From NCBI GenBank assembly GCA_016342655.1, contig JAEINL010000002.1, positions 51,744 through 115,743 on the forward strand: a stretch of 64,000 bases of DNA, in the 5' to 3' direction. Source of the DNA: Sphaerochaeta sp. (GTDB lineage: Bacteria; Spirochaetota; Spirochaetia; Sphaerochaetales; Sphaerochaetaceae). Each line of letters opens with the position of its first letter. Position 1 is the first letter of the stretch. The notes beneath the pieces were generated by a model. It was not told where the DNA came from. It ran no database searches and saw only the letters and a list, made by a program, of their open reading frames with translations. This document shows positions 39,996 through 50,193 of the stretch, one piece after another. The position numbers and the translations under genes were made by a program.

Positions 39996-41124
39996 TGCAA
40001 CCATAGTGACTCATACTCCAGCCTTTGTGCTGGAGTATGAAGCTTTTCAAAGGAATCTTGAGCTTATACGGGAATTGCAGCAGGAGCTACCCTGCACTTT
40101 CCTGTTTGCCCTCAAGGGCTTTGGCATGCACCGGGTCTTTGCTGAAATTGCAACCTGTGCACAAGGGGCTACTGCGAGCTCACTCAATGAGGCACGCCTA
40201 GCCAGTGAGTTCTTCCCAAGTGTACATGCCTATGCCCCTGTCTACCAGAAGGATGAGTTTGATGCCATAGCAAAGCTGTCGTCCCACATCACGTTCAACT
40301 CCGTGGACCAATATACACGATATAAGGATCGGTTGGGCTCTTCTCTTGCTGGATTGCGGGTCAATCCAAAATATGAGGTGGTTGAGACAGCCCTGTATGA
40401 TCCTTGCTCACCTGGTTCAAGGTTAGGGGTCAATCCTACAAACTTGGAAGAACTCCCTGCTGGCATTACAGGCTTGCATGTACATAATCTCTGTGAAAGT
40501 GGAGCTAGGGAAATGAAAGGGACCTTGGCAGCTGTAGAGAATCTGTATGGGCATTTTTTCTCCCGTCTCAAGTGGCTTAACCTAGGGGGCGGGCATCTTG
40601 TCACACAGAAAGGCTATGACCTCAAGCTGTTTAAGGATACCGTACTGTCTTTCAATAGAAAATATCCCCATATCGAACTGATCTTTGAACCAGGGGCAGC
40701 CTATGTCTGGGAGACAGGGGTGCTGGTATCAGAAATATTGGATATAGTGGTCAGCGATGGCATAACAACGCTGATGCTTGATACCTCCTTTACTGCCCAT
40801 ATGCCTGACTGTCTGGAAATGCCCTATACGCCTAAGGTAAGGGGGGCATCCATTGTGACTGACCAATCCAAAGCAAATACAGGACCACGCATTCGCCTTG
40901 GAGGTGCCAGCTGCCTGGCTGGGGATTGGGTAGGGGACTATCAATTTCCTTCAATTCCCAAGATAGGTGACAGGCTTGTATTCTCTGATATGATGCACTA
41001 CACCATGGTGAAGACAACCATGTTCAATGGCATTGCCCACCCAGATATCGGTATAATCCGTGACGGAAGCTATGAGGTGATAAAACATTTTTCCTACGAG
41101 GATTATACTAATCGCTTGTCCTAA
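39988..41124 (+). CDS. nspC: Carboxynorspermidine decarboxylase
   Basis: TPAFVLEYEAFQRNL; LFALKGFGMHRVF; VHNLCESGA; LNLGGGHLVT; start corrected inside ORF 39718-41124, 8 bp overlap with previous CDS. Confidence 0.92.
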   Translation: MLDATIVTHTPAFVLEYEAFQRNLELIRELQQELPCTFLFALKGFGMHRVFAEIATCAQGATASSLNEARLASEFFPSVHAYAPVYQKDEFDAIAKLSSHITFNSVDQYTRYKDRLGSSLAGLRVNPKYEVVETALYDPCSPGSRLGVNPTNLEELPAGITGLHVHNLCESGAREMKGTLAAVENLYGHFFSRLKWLNLGGGHLVTQKGYDLKLFKDTVLSFNRKYPHIELIFEPGAAYVWETGVLVSEILDIVVSDGITTLMLDTSFTAHMPDCLEMPYTPKVRGASIVTDQSKANTGPRIRLGGASCLAGDWVGDYQFPSIPKIGDRLVFSDMMHYTMVKTTMFNGIAHPDIGIIRDGSYEVIKHFSYEDYTNRLS

Positions 41125-41127
41125 GGA

Positions 41128-42027
41128 GTGAAGATGAAACCCTATTTCTTGGATTCCGAATATCCCAACGCTTCTCTTGAGGAAGCATATTTTCATGTCA
41201 TACCGTTTCCTCTCGAGGAGACGGTCTCCTACATGGGAGGAACAGCCAAAGGGCCACAGGCTTTACTCGAAGCGTCTGGTCAGCTTGAGAAGCTTGTGGA
41301 TGATCACTCTGAGCCAGGATTGCTGGGTATCCACACTACAGATGCAATTGAATGTACCTATACGAACAGCATACAGGAGGTGTTTTCCAAAGCCGCAAAA
41401 CTGGTAAATCGTGCCTTCAGACAACAATCGGTACCCGTTATGCTTGGTGGAGAACATAGTGTTACCAATGCTTCTATTCAGGCCATTACAAAGGCCTATA
41501 CAAAAGGAGAGGTAGGAATTCTGCAGTTTGATGCACACATGGACCTCAGAGAGGCTTATGAAGGTTCTCCCTTCAGCCATGCCAGTGTTATGAAGCGTGC
41601 TGTTGAGGTAGGTATCCCCCTCTACCAAGTTGGGGTTCGTAACTACAGCCCCGAAGATTTGGAAGCTAGGGAGGCTTACAAGGTAGGGCACTTGGATGCG
41701 CATGCCCTCGAAAGTATGAAGCATACCAAGGAAGGGTTTACCCAAGTTTCCTTGCCCGAATCATTTCCTAAGAAGGTGTTTATCACCTTTGATGTTGATG
41801 GCTTTGATGCTTCGCTTATGGGAAGTACCGGCACCCCTGATCCCGGAGGGCTCTTCTGGTGGGATGCCATCAACCTGTTGGAAAGCCTTACCCAAGGACG
41901 GACCATCATCGGTTGCGATGTGGTCGAGCTTGCACCCAACCCCCTGCTGCACCATGGGCCCTACATAGCTGCAAAACTGACCTATCACCTGATGGGGCTC
42001 ATCGCCAAGAGAAATGGGTTGGTATAG
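41128..42027 (+). CDS. speB: Agmatinase (ureohydrolase family)
   Basis: GGEHSVTNA; LQFDAHMDLREAYEGSPFSHASVMKR; FITFDVDGFDASLMGSTGTPDPGG. Confidence 0.94.
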   Translation: MKMKPYFLDSEYPNASLEEAYFHVIPFPLEETVSYMGGTAKGPQALLEASGQLEKLVDDHSEPGLLGIHTTDAIECTYTNSIQEVFSKAAKLVNRAFRQQSVPVMLGGEHSVTNASIQAITKAYTKGEVGILQFDAHMDLREAYEGSPFSHASVMKRAVEVGIPLYQVGVRNYSPEDLEAREAYKVGHLDAHALESMKHTKEGFTQVSLPESFPKKVFITFDVDGFDASLMGSTGTPDPGGLFWWDAINLLESLTQGRTIIGCDVVELAPNPLLHHGPYIAAKLTYHLMGLIAKRNGLV

Positions 42028-42082
42028 GCAGTATCCTTTGACAGATACCTGACTCTAGTCTGCTGAGTGGAACGTATCCATT

Positions 42083-42204
42083 CCCCAACGAAACGAGAGT
42101 AGCACAAGCATTAACAAGGTGAGATACGTGAGCCCCTTGGCTCGGAAAAGGAGGCAAGGCCTCCTCTTTCCAGGGCTTGCCCTGGGGTATTGATACCTTT
42201 CATT
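42083..42204. repeat. Multi-hairpin dispersed repeat, copy C (internally deleted)
   Basis: CCCCAACGAAACGAGAG...GATACCTTTCATT; lacks about 33 nt relative to copy A. Confidence 0.85.
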
Positions 42205-42362
42205 GCCCATCAAACCAGCCATCGGAACAAAAGAGTGCAATAGGTTTGTGTTTCCAAGAACCTGAACATAGGATTGAAAAACCCTTCTCCAAGCTCTTCA
42301 ATACCCATTGGGGAGCAACCGAAAGCAACTGGATTGCAAGCGTCTTGGAAAGGGAAGGGTGG

Positions 42363-43187
42363 TTACTCTTTGGCAAAGATATTCTTTGTAAGCTTCTTTA
42401 CCTTCACAGTAAGAGGAGAGCTATGTCCGAAACGGGCAATTGACTCATTAAGGACCCACCTGTAGGCCAGTCTCGCTTCCTCATCTTTTTCTATCTTATG
42501 GTAGCAGTGTCCAATATGGGCCATGAGGCCTATGCGTTCGGCATCAGTAGAGAAATCCTTCTCAGCATCTAGAAAGGCCCGGACTACGATGTAATGGCTC
42601 AAAGCTTCCTTATAACGTTTCATCTTTTCCAGACAATATCCAAGGGCAACCCGTGCCATGATGGTCTGATTGTCAGTTGATCCTTCAAACTCCTCAAAGA
42701 TGCCCAGAACATGCTTGCGCAAGGGTAATTCCTTTGTAAAGAGTTCCTGGGCATGGTGGAGATCTGCCTGCAGGCAGATGACATCCATATACAGGTCGTA
42801 AGAAGGGCTTTCCTCTTCTGACCAGTCGCGTTTGAGCAGCTCTGTGGCTATGGTCTGCGCTTGTTTGTTCTGGCTGTCATCAAGGTAGGAGTTTGCAAGG
42901 GCAATCTGTGCCTCGATGGTAATATCATCATCACTACCGTAGAGGTTTTTTGAGGTTTCGTAAATCTGTTTTGCAACTGCAAGTTCGTTTGTCGAGTCAT
43001 TTGCATGAAGGTAGGCCATATTAAGCTCACCCATCAGGTTTACATAGTATGAGTTTGCAGGTCCGTGCAGATTGAAGTGTTTGACGCGCTTCTTCTCCAG
43101 CTCCATAATGCTCTGGTGAATTCGGGCGAAGTATATTGGGTTGTCAAGCTCGCTGGTAAGCAGCAGGCGTGTCAGATAGTTTTCCAT
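42363..43187 (-). CDS. Tetratricopeptide-repeat protein
   Basis: 274 aa helical repeats (MARVALGYCLEKMKRYKEALSHYIVV, LMAHIGHCYHKIEKDEEARLAYRWV). Confidence 0.75.
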   Translation of the reverse strand: MENYLTRLLLTSELDNPIYFARIHQSIMELEKKRVKHFNLHGPANSYYVNLMGELNMAYLHANDSTNELAVAKQIYETSKNLYGSDDDITIEAQIALANSYLDDSQNKQAQTIATELLKRDWSEEESPSYDLYMDVICLQADLHHAQELFTKELPLRKHVLGIFEEFEGSTDNQTIMARVALGYCLEKMKRYKEALSHYIVVRAFLDAEKDFSTDAERIGLMAHIGHCYHKIEKDEEARLAYRWVLNESIARFGHSSPLTVKVKKLTKNIFAKE

Positions 43188-43202
43188 ACCATAAGTATAG
43201 CG

Positions 43203-44003
43203 TTAGGAATTATCCCTAACAAGAGGCTCCCGTGATTTGATTGCATGTATTGCCAGGAAACAATCATACACATAGCTGTCCATCACCATACATCCGCTTC
43301 TGTCAGTATATAGGTCTGTAATGGAGAAACCTTGCATACACAGACCTCCAACCAAGTCGTTGATAGTGTGGCTGAATTCAATGGTATCATGTTCCTTCAA
43401 GCGTTTTGCAAGCTCCTTCTCGCTGAGGCTTTTCAGGTGGGAGAAGGGTATGGTGTATTTGACTTTCATATGATTTTTCAAGGCTGCTTTCCCATCAAAG
43501 ATATAGAGTGCAGGATTGATGGCGCTGGTCAACAGGGATCCACCATCCTTGAGTATCCTATTGCACTGGCGGTATACACTTTGCACATCGTCGATGAAAC
43601 ATGTGGAGGTCGGGTTATAGATGAGATCGAACCTCTTGTCCGAAAAACGGGACAGGTCACACATGTCGCCCTGTTCGAGAGCCACGGTGAGGCCTTCTCT
43701 TTTTGCAATGGTTGCATCCTGGGCAAGCTGTTTTTCTGATAGGTCAAAGACGGTGACATGAGCACCATAGGCTGCAAGCAACACTCCTTGCTGACCACCT
43801 CCACAGGCGAGGCAAAGGACCTCTTTGCCTTTGGTATCTGCAATCCAAGAGTGTGGGACCTGCTTGAAAGGAGAAAGGATCATATCAAGGAAACCCTTTT
43901 TTGCCTGTTCTACCTGTTGGGGCGTGCACCCATCAGTCCATATATTGCCTCTGGTGGTTTCATAGTCCCATGCCTCTGCATTATATGTAGTATACTTTTC
44001 CAT
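43203..44003 (-). CDS. Class I SAM-dependent methyltransferase
   Basis: GKEVLCLACGGGQQGVLLAAYGAHVTVFDLSEKQLAQD. Confidence 0.92.
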   Translation of the reverse strand: MEKYTTYNAEAWDYETTRGNIWTDGCTPQQVEQAKKGFLDMILSPFKQVPHSWIADTKGKEVLCLACGGGQQGVLLAAYGAHVTVFDLSEKQLAQDATIAKREGLTVALEQGDMCDLSRFSDKRFDLIYNPTSTCFIDDVQSVYRQCNRILKDGGSLLTSAINPALYIFDGKAALKNHMKVKYTIPFSHLKSLSEKELAKRLKEHDTIEFSHTINDLVGGLCMQGFSITDLYTDRSGCMVMDSYVYDCFLAIHAIKSREPLVRDNS

Positions 44004-44015
44004 TCGGCCACCATA

Positions 44016-44591
44016 TCACGTATGGATTGGGGTATCAAGCAAATCGTGTAGTATACCTTTTTGAAGGGGAGTAGTGTATTCTAAATGTTTTGAAAAAAGA
44101 GGTGTATAGGTCAAAATAGCCTGTTTTTGATGTGAGTGCATAAGCGAAATCTTTTCACAAGGTACTTTGAAGCCTTCAATTGCAGGGAGTTTTTTACATT
44201 TTACCCCATGGGCAAGGGTCACATGAGGGTGGAAGTCCTGATTATCCAGCAAAAAGGTATTGGCCTTTAGCTTATAGGCAAGTTCTTTTTGCAGAGTCTC
44301 CAGTTCCTTGTTCTCTTCTATACCCAACCAGAGAATATCTCCCTTGCGTTTTCGAAACAGACCCAGCTGATTGAACGTACACAGTAGGGGTTTGGCTTCG
44401 AGAGAAAAGAGAATTTCTTTGAGTATGGGAAGAAATTGCCCTTCTACCTCTCCAAGGAAACAAAGGGTGAGATGTAGATTTATGGAACGGGTAAAAAGAC
44501 CTTTCGGACAATACGAAACCAAGTCCTCTTGTAGGGCTGTTAGGTAATCCTTTGTTTCACTATCAAATTCCAAAGCAAAAAAGAGTCGCAT
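44016..44591 (-). CDS. thpR: RNA 2',3'-cyclic phosphodiesterase (2H family)
   Basis: two HxTx motifs: NLHLTLCFLG and FHPHVTLAHG; MRLFFALEF start. Confidence 0.9.
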   Translation of the reverse strand: MRLFFALEFDSETKDYLTALQEDLVSYCPKGLFTRSINLHLTLCFLGEVEGQFLPILKEILFSLEAKPLLCTFNQLGLFRKRKGDILWLGIEENKELETLQKELAYKLKANTFLLDNQDFHPHVTLAHGVKCKKLPAIEGFKVPCEKISLMHSHQKQAILTYTPLFSKHLEYTTPLQKGILHDLLDTPIHT

Positions 44592-44691
44592 GGGATAAGT
44601 ATAAGATCTCTTGACTTTGCTTGCAAGAGTTCATCATAAAGCCTTGTTACCATTGATATTTGATCCTAGAATACCCCTATGGAGGCCTTGG

Positions 44692-46050
44692 ATGAAAATT
44701 GTGTTGGTAGGGGCAGGTAGTGCCCAATTTGGTTTTGGAACGTTGGGAGACATTTTTCAAAGTGAAAAACTGGCAGGTAGTGAAATATGTCTTGTTGATA
44801 TAGATGAGAAGGCTTTGGCCCATGTAACAGAGGCAGCGGAAAAGTTTGTCCAGGAGCATTCGCTACCGTTTACCATAACTGGTTCCACTGACCGTACTGC
44901 AGTCCTAGCGGGATCTGATGTAGTGGTGATTTCCATTGAAGTAGGTAAACGCTTCCCCCTGTGGGATGAAGACTGGACACTTCCCCAGCAGTATGGCATC
45001 AGACAGGTGTACGGAGAGAATGGAGGTCCTGGTGGCGTATTCCATGCGTTGCGCATCACCCCTGTCATTGTAGATATCTGTGACGACATAGTCAGGTTTG
45101 CTCCCGATGCGTGGGTATTCAACTACTCCAATCCGATGACTGCAATCACGACAACAGTGCTGCGCAAGTATCCTGATCTGAAGTTTGTAGGTATGTGCCA
45201 TGAGATAGCATCCCTTGAACGCTATCTCCCTTCGATTCTCGATACTCCATTTGAAGACCTCGATCTGAGGGCGGCAGGGTTAAACCACTTCAGTGTATTG
45301 CTTGAGGCCAGCTACAAGAACAGTGGCAAGGATGCGTATCCGGATATCTTACAGAAGGCTCCCCCTTTCTTTTCTAAGGAACCGGGATATTCTGACATAC
45401 TCTCCTATGTGAAGGAGAACCAGGAGCTGTTTCAGACAGAAGGGAGAACTGACAGAGCTCTGCCTAAGGGTATGACCAGTACCAAGAAGTGGGCAGACAG
45501 GAGGCTTTTCAAGAAGATTCTTGAGCATTACAGTCTCCTCCCCATTACAGGGGACAGCCACTTTGGGGAGTACATCCCTTGGGCGCATGAGGTAGCAGAC
45601 CATAAGGGTATAAAGGATTTCTATACCTTGTATCAAATGATGCTCTCCCGTGTACAACCGAAGATTGAACTGAAGCTCAGTGAACGCCTAGTCTGTATCT
45701 TGGAAGGCATCCTTGATGACAGTGGGTATGAGGAGCCTGCAGTTAACATCCTCAACAATAACCTCATAGCCTCTCTTCCTTCCTGGATTGCTGTAGAGGT
45801 TCCTGCAAAGGTGCATAAGGATGGCCTTGAAGGAATTGCCTTCCCTAACTACCCCAAAGGATTTGCCTCCTTACTACGAAACTATTGTGGTGTCTATGAC
45901 CTGGTTGCAGAAGCATGTCTGACTGGTAAGAAGGAATATGTCATCCAAGCTTTACTGGCCAATCCTGTGGTCGACCGTTGCGAGAATATCCCAGAACTTG
46001 TCAATCTGATGATTGAACGCCAACAGAAGTGGCTGGGCTATTTGAAGTAG
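44692..46050 (+). CDS. GH4 family alpha-glucosidase/alpha-galactosidase (MelA-like)
   Basis: MKIVLVGAGSAQFGFGTLGDI; VFNYSNPMTAITTTVLRKYPDLKFVGMCHEI; RBS GGAGG; start corrected from ORF 44611. Confidence 0.9.
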   Translation: MKIVLVGAGSAQFGFGTLGDIFQSEKLAGSEICLVDIDEKALAHVTEAAEKFVQEHSLPFTITGSTDRTAVLAGSDVVVISIEVGKRFPLWDEDWTLPQQYGIRQVYGENGGPGGVFHALRITPVIVDICDDIVRFAPDAWVFNYSNPMTAITTTVLRKYPDLKFVGMCHEIASLERYLPSILDTPFEDLDLRAAGLNHFSVLLEASYKNSGKDAYPDILQKAPPFFSKEPGYSDILSYVKENQELFQTEGRTDRALPKGMTSTKKWADRRLFKKILEHYSLLPITGDSHFGEYIPWAHEVADHKGIKDFYTLYQMMLSRVQPKIELKLSERLVCILEGILDDSGYEEPAVNILNNNLIASLPSWIAVEVPAKVHKDGLEGIAFPNYPKGFASLLRNYCGVYDLVAEACLTGKKEYVIQALLANPVVDRCENIPELVNLMIERQQKWLGYLK

Positions 46051-46065
46051 GGTAGTTCTGAATAT

Positions 46066-46097
46066 AAAAAGGAACCTTCCTGCTTGAGGAAGGTTCC
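46066..46097 (-). terminator. Terminator downstream of tRNA
   Basis: minus strand GGAACCTTCCT-CAAGC-AGGAAGGTTCC followed by TTTTT. Confidence 0.8.
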
Positions 46098-46100
46098 TAG

Positions 46101-46173
46101 TAGCGACAAAGGGACTTGGACCCCTGACCGAACGGATATGAGCCGTTTGCTCTACCAACTGAGCTATGTCGCC
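46101..46173 (-). tRNA. tRNA-Met (anticodon CAT), CCA not encoded
   Basis: GGCGACATAGCTCAGTTGGTAGAGCAAACGGCTCATATCCGTTCGGTCAGGGGTCCAAGTCCCTTTGTCGCTA folds as cloverleaf; a lysidine tRNA-Ile(CAT) is not excluded. Confidence 0.88.
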
Positions 46174-46443
46174 ATGTGTTGTAAAACAACTCTTGCATGA
46201 TAGTAAAAGCAATAAGGTTAGTCAAGAGGGTTTTGGGAAAGAGTTGTTTTACAAACCTATACCAAATTCTTTCTCCTTGAAAGATCAGCAGACAAGCCAT
46301 AGTGTTTGGGGGTTTCTTGCCAGAGTGTAGTGTTTTCTCTCCTATGATCATAGGAGAGTATGCAATACGTCTATGAAACAATACCCTCCTTACCCTAAGC
46401 AAAAATACTTGCCTTATTCTCTCTATATCGCTACTCTAGTAGC

Positions 46444-47220
46444 ATGATTGGATTCTTCATTAAAAAAGCATTTTTCGATGGCTGGGACAACCTCATTGGT
46501 ATAGTTGTCCATAATCTTGGGTTTCTTCTGGTGATGTTGGCCTTTATGGGCAGCCTGAGCCTAGGGGAAGTCAATATGGCGCTGAGCATACTTGCCATAA
46601 TTCTCTCATTGGGGTTGTTCTCCTTCTTTTTTGCTGGGAGCGCTTTTTCAACGTATGCCTACAGTCGCTACGAACGAGGTGGTTTTGAAGGTTTCAAACG
46701 AGGCATCAGAGAGTCATGGCGCCACGCCTTGCTTTTTTGGGCACTTTTGCTCTTGGATATCTCGCTCATTCTGCTCGTCATTCCCTTCTATCTTAGTTAT
46801 GGGACCATTGTGGGAACAGTTCTCTCTGTAGTGCTCTTTTGGGTATTTGCTGGCTTGAGCATGGCTCTGATGTACTTCTTCCCGTTATTCTATCACATGC
46901 GTGGAGATACCCCCTTGAAGACCCTGAAAAAGAGTTTCATCATTCTTATCGATAACCTCTGGTTTTCCCTCTTTCAGGCTGTCTATCAGATTATTACCTT
47001 AGCGCTCTCTCTCTTCCTCGCAGGCTTGGCCCCAGGGGTCACAGGCATGATGCTTGCCTCTAGTGATGCTACCAAGCTCCTGATGTACAAGTATGATTAT
47101 CTGGAAGAGAACCCTGAAGCTGACAAGAGGCATCTGCCTTGGGACGAATTGCTCTACGAGGAACAGGAGAGTGTAGGCCACCGTTCACTCAGGAACATGA
47201 TTTTCCCTTGGAAGGACTAG
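46444..47220 (+). CDS. Multi-pass membrane protein of unknown function
   Basis: 258 aa with about 6 hydrophobic helices. Confidence 0.65.
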   Translation: MIGFFIKKAFFDGWDNLIGIVVHNLGFLLVMLAFMGSLSLGEVNMALSILAIILSLGLFSFFFAGSAFSTYAYSRYERGGFEGFKRGIRESWRHALLFWALLLLDISLILLVIPFYLSYGTIVGTVLSVVLFWVFAGLSMALMYFFPLFYHMRGDTPLKTLKKSFIILIDNLWFSLFQAVYQIITLALSLFLAGLAPGVTGMMLASSDATKLLMYKYDYLEENPEADKRHLPWDELLYEEQESVGHRSLRNMIFPWKD

Positions 47221-47221
47221 T

Positions 47222-47806
47222 ATGAACATGGAAGTCGAGCTGAAGGCCCATGTCTCAGATTATGCTTTGCTCAAAAAACGCCTTGAATCTCTAACGGGAA
47301 TATCCGCTTGCCTGTGTGAGTACAAGCAAGATACCTACTTCTCCCCTAAGGGGGAGGATTCTCACTTTCGTATGAGACTTGAACAGAAGGGCCCTTCCTT
47401 TGACTCAATGCAAGGCACTTTGGTTTTCACCTATAAGAATAAAGAGCGTACAGATGGCATTGAAGTAAATGAAGAAGTGGAGTTCACAGCCAGTTCTGAC
47501 CAGGGGGCAGCAGCCCTCCAGTTTTTTCTCAGCATGGGTTATGAGATATACATCACCAAGACCAAGAGAGGGTATGTCTACACCTACACTGTTTGTCCTG
47601 AGCTGCCTTTGATGACAGTGGAGTTGGTTGAAGTGGTGGGCCTAGGCTGGTTCATTGAGATGGAGTTTGTCCTTGAAAACTCATCTAAAGTGGAATTGGC
47701 CAGAGAAAAACTCCTTCATGTCCTTGATCGGGTGGGTGTCGATCGCTCATCCATCGAAGACGAATACTACATGCATATGCTCAAGAAGAAGAAACCCGAA
47801 GCCTAA
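47222..47806 (+). CDS. CYTH-domain protein / class IV adenylate cyclase-like (CyaB)
   Basis: MEVELKAHV; DTYFSPKGEDSHFRMRLEQKG; LVEVVGLGWFIEMEFVL. Confidence 0.87.
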   Translation: MNMEVELKAHVSDYALLKKRLESLTGISACLCEYKQDTYFSPKGEDSHFRMRLEQKGPSFDSMQGTLVFTYKNKERTDGIEVNEEVEFTASSDQGAAALQFFLSMGYEIYITKTKRGYVYTYTVCPELPLMTVELVEVVGLGWFIEMEFVLENSSKVELAREKLLHVLDRVGVDRSSIEDEYYMHMLKKKKPEA

Positions 47807-47817
47807 GCCTCGGGTTT
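47792..47817 (+). terminator. Terminator-like hairpin overlapping CYTH gene stop
   Basis: AAACCCGA-AGCCTAAGCC-TCGGGTTT. Confidence 0.6.
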
Positions 47818-47836
47818 CATTTGGGATGTCCTCGTA

Positions 47837-48331
47837 TCAGTCTACAGGGTAGTGGGGGATATTGTCCTCACCAATGAAACGGCTGATACATTTTACTATT
47901 GTCTCATGGTCTCGGACATCGGTCAGACCCGATACGATTACGGCGCCCACCGTCCCAACACCTTCGACATAGATGGGGAAGCCCCCTCCACAAGCAACAA
48001 ACTTGGTTGGGTCAAGGCCTCTCTCCTCAAGGGAGGATCCTTTGTGCTTTAGCCACAATGCGTAGTGTAGCGTGCTCATCTCAAAATTCAAGACTGTTCT
48101 GAATTTGCGGTCTATCCAACTCTCATTGCTGAGATTTGACCCTTCAGCAGAGTACTGAAATAGGGTTAGTCCGCTCATAAGCTTGATAGAGATAGCAATC
48201 TTCAGATCCTTATCCATAGCCTCTGCTACGAATATCTTGCCCAACTCCCATGCATCCTCATGGGTGAAGGTCTCAAATCTCAACAATTCCTCTTGTGCCG
48301 ACACAATTGCCAATCTCTCGTCAAGTTCCAT
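47837..48331 (-). CDS. UPF0303 / heme-degrading-domain (HbpS/GlcG-like) protein
   Basis: MELDERLAIVSAQEELLRFETFTHEDAWELGKIFV; FVACGGGFPIYVEGVGTVGAVIVSGL. Confidence 0.85.
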   Translation of the reverse strand: MELDERLAIVSAQEELLRFETFTHEDAWELGKIFVAEAMDKDLKIAISIKLMSGLTLFQYSAEGSNLSNESWIDRKFRTVLNFEMSTLHYALWLKHKGSSLEERGLDPTKFVACGGGFPIYVEGVGTVGAVIVSGLTDVRDHETIVKCISRFIGEDNIPHYPVD

Positions 48332-48333
48332 AC

Positions 48334-49302
48334 CTACTCCGTTGGGAATTTGATTCCCCATTGTTTTCTCAAAGTGTCCATGACTTCCATGACACGAATA
48401 ATCTCGCTATGCGGCATTTGCTTGCATTCGAGCTCCCCTTCCTCAATAGCCTTTCTACATGCTTCTACCTGATGTTCAAATCCGGTGATGTACTTGAAAG
48501 GCTTATATGTTTCCACAAGGTTGTAATCCTTGTCATACACATTAATCCCTTCACAGTTATTGATGTTTAGAAATTCGATAAAGCCACGACTTCCAAAAAT
48601 GGCACCCCTACGGTCACTGGTGCTAACCATGGAACTATGCAGGACAGCCATCTTCCCCCCCTTAAAGGTGAGGGTCATGCTGTTTGATTCATCCATCCCA
48701 CTGTCAGTCTTGATGCAGGTGGAGGTAATCTCTTCAATCTGGTTGCCGAAAACCATCATGGCAAAGTTAATGGGATAAACACCCACATCCAACAGGGCAC
48801 CTCCTGCCAAAGCAGGATCAACAAGACGTCTTACTCCCTTTACAGGGTAGCAAAGATTTGCCGTAAGGGCATGAGGCTCTCCGATAACACGACGGTCCAG
48901 TATCTGGTCCAGCACTAGCCTCATAGGCAGATAGCGTGTCCATATTGCTTCGGCAACCAGAAGTTTTTTCTTCTTGCCATATGCGAGGACCTTTCTTGCC
49001 TGCTCGGCATTCATGGTAAAGGATTTTTCACACAAGACATGCTTGCCATGGTTAAGGCAGAGCATCATGTGCTCATAGTGAAAGGAGTGTGGGGTGCACA
49101 CATACACCAGATCGACATCCGGGTCGTTGACCATCTCTTCGTAGGAACCATATGCTTTCTGGATATTCCACTTACGAGCAAACGCTTTAGCTTTTTCAAG
49201 GTCTCTGGAAGCGACAGCATATGCTTCCACTTCTTTCATCTCGGCTAGGGTTGCTGCCATCTTCCTTGCAATGTTGCCAGCACCTAAAATTGCCATTTTC
49301 AT
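48334..49302 (-). CDS. Gfo/Idh/MocA family oxidoreductase
   Basis: MKMAILGAGNIARKMAATLAEM; VCTPHSFHYEHMMLCLNHGKHVLCEKSFTMN. Confidence 0.95.
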   Translation of the reverse strand: MKMAILGAGNIARKMAATLAEMKEVEAYAVASRDLEKAKAFARKWNIQKAYGSYEEMVNDPDVDLVYVCTPHSFHYEHMMLCLNHGKHVLCEKSFTMNAEQARKVLAYGKKKKLLVAEAIWTRYLPMRLVLDQILDRRVIGEPHALTANLCYPVKGVRRLVDPALAGGALLDVGVYPINFAMMVFGNQIEEITSTCIKTDSGMDESNSMTLTFKGGKMAVLHSSMVSTSDRRGAIFGSRGFIEFLNINNCEGINVYDKDYNLVETYKPFKYITGFEHQVEACRKAIEEGELECKQMPHSEIIRVMEVMDTLRKQWGIKFPTE

Positions 49303-49413
49303 ACGTATTCCTCCTCGTTATTAAAGAGTATAGGCTTTCTCCTAGTGTTTTGAAAGTCAAATGTGCTGTGATTAGAAAAGTTTGCAGGAGATTTCCAATA
49401 CGTAATGAGGTGA

Positions 49414-50193
49414 TTATCCCAATAATGAGAGAAAATTCAACGCCAAGGAGACTACTCCGATAAGGCCAAAGGTCGTATTGCTTTTGATCCTAAGGTTGCT
49501 TTTTGCGATAAGGGCAACCAAAGACCAGATACCAAAGAGCGTTGCTGTGGTAAGCAAGGCCAGGCTACTTTGGGCAAGAAGAGGAAGATAGGGCAGTAGA
49601 ATACAGAAGGCTAGGGATGCACGGGCTCCTCCTTGTGTTCCCAAGGAGAGTAAAAGCGCTGCAGTGGCACCTACAAGAAGGGTAAACAGCAGTACCAAGG
49701 AGGATTTTTCGGGTGAAGATAACATAGCTAGGGAAACGTTAGCACATGCCAACGAGAGTATTTTCAAAGCTTCCATAACATTGGAGAAAACAAAGCGTGC
49801 CCCACTTGATCGGTCAAAGAGGTGGTACATAGCAAACAAAACAAAACAGGCTGTAAACAGGCTCAAGGAAAGGATGATCAGGATAGTGGCAGGGACAAAC
49901 CCTAAGTCGCTGTTCTTGATGGTTATCGCCAGAACAATCAGAATGACCAAGGAAACCACTGATCCAAGGATATCTACCACAGCATTAAAAACTGAAGATG
50001 GGGTATAGGGGTGTTTCCCCTCACTGTTGAGTTTCCTGTTATAGGTATCACTATTGTAGGAGAAGTTGAAATAGGTACCATTTCTCAGCTTGGCTGTAAA
50101 GTCAAGTTTATGCACCTGTTGGGCATGCTCTGTTATCTCGCATACCTGCCTTTCGAACTCAGAAAACAGTGTGTTCAAATCATCCATATTCAA
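49414..50193 (-). CDS. Hypothetical multi-pass membrane protein
   Basis: 259 aa; hydrophobic C-terminal half; 4 bp overlap with downstream-read PlsC-like gene. Confidence 0.6.
   Translation of the reverse strand: MNMDDLNTLFSEFERQVCEITEHAQQVHKLDFTAKLRNGTYFNFSYNSDTYNRKLNSEGKHPYTPSSVFNAVVDILGSVVSLVILIVLAITIKNSDLGFVPATILIILSLSLFTACFVLFAMYHLFDRSSGARFVFSNVMEALKILSLACANVSLAMLSSPEKSSLVLLFTLLVGATAALLLSLGTQGGARASLAFCILLPYLPLLAQSSLALLTTATLFGIWSLVALIAKSNLRIKSNTTFGLIGVVSLALNFLSLLG

Noticed and set aside
46097-46402. 101-aa and 86-aa minus-strand ORFs over the tRNA
   Set aside because: They are translations of the tRNA-Met gene and flanks (e.g. GDIAQLVEQ/HSSVGRA pattern typical of mistranslated tRNA).
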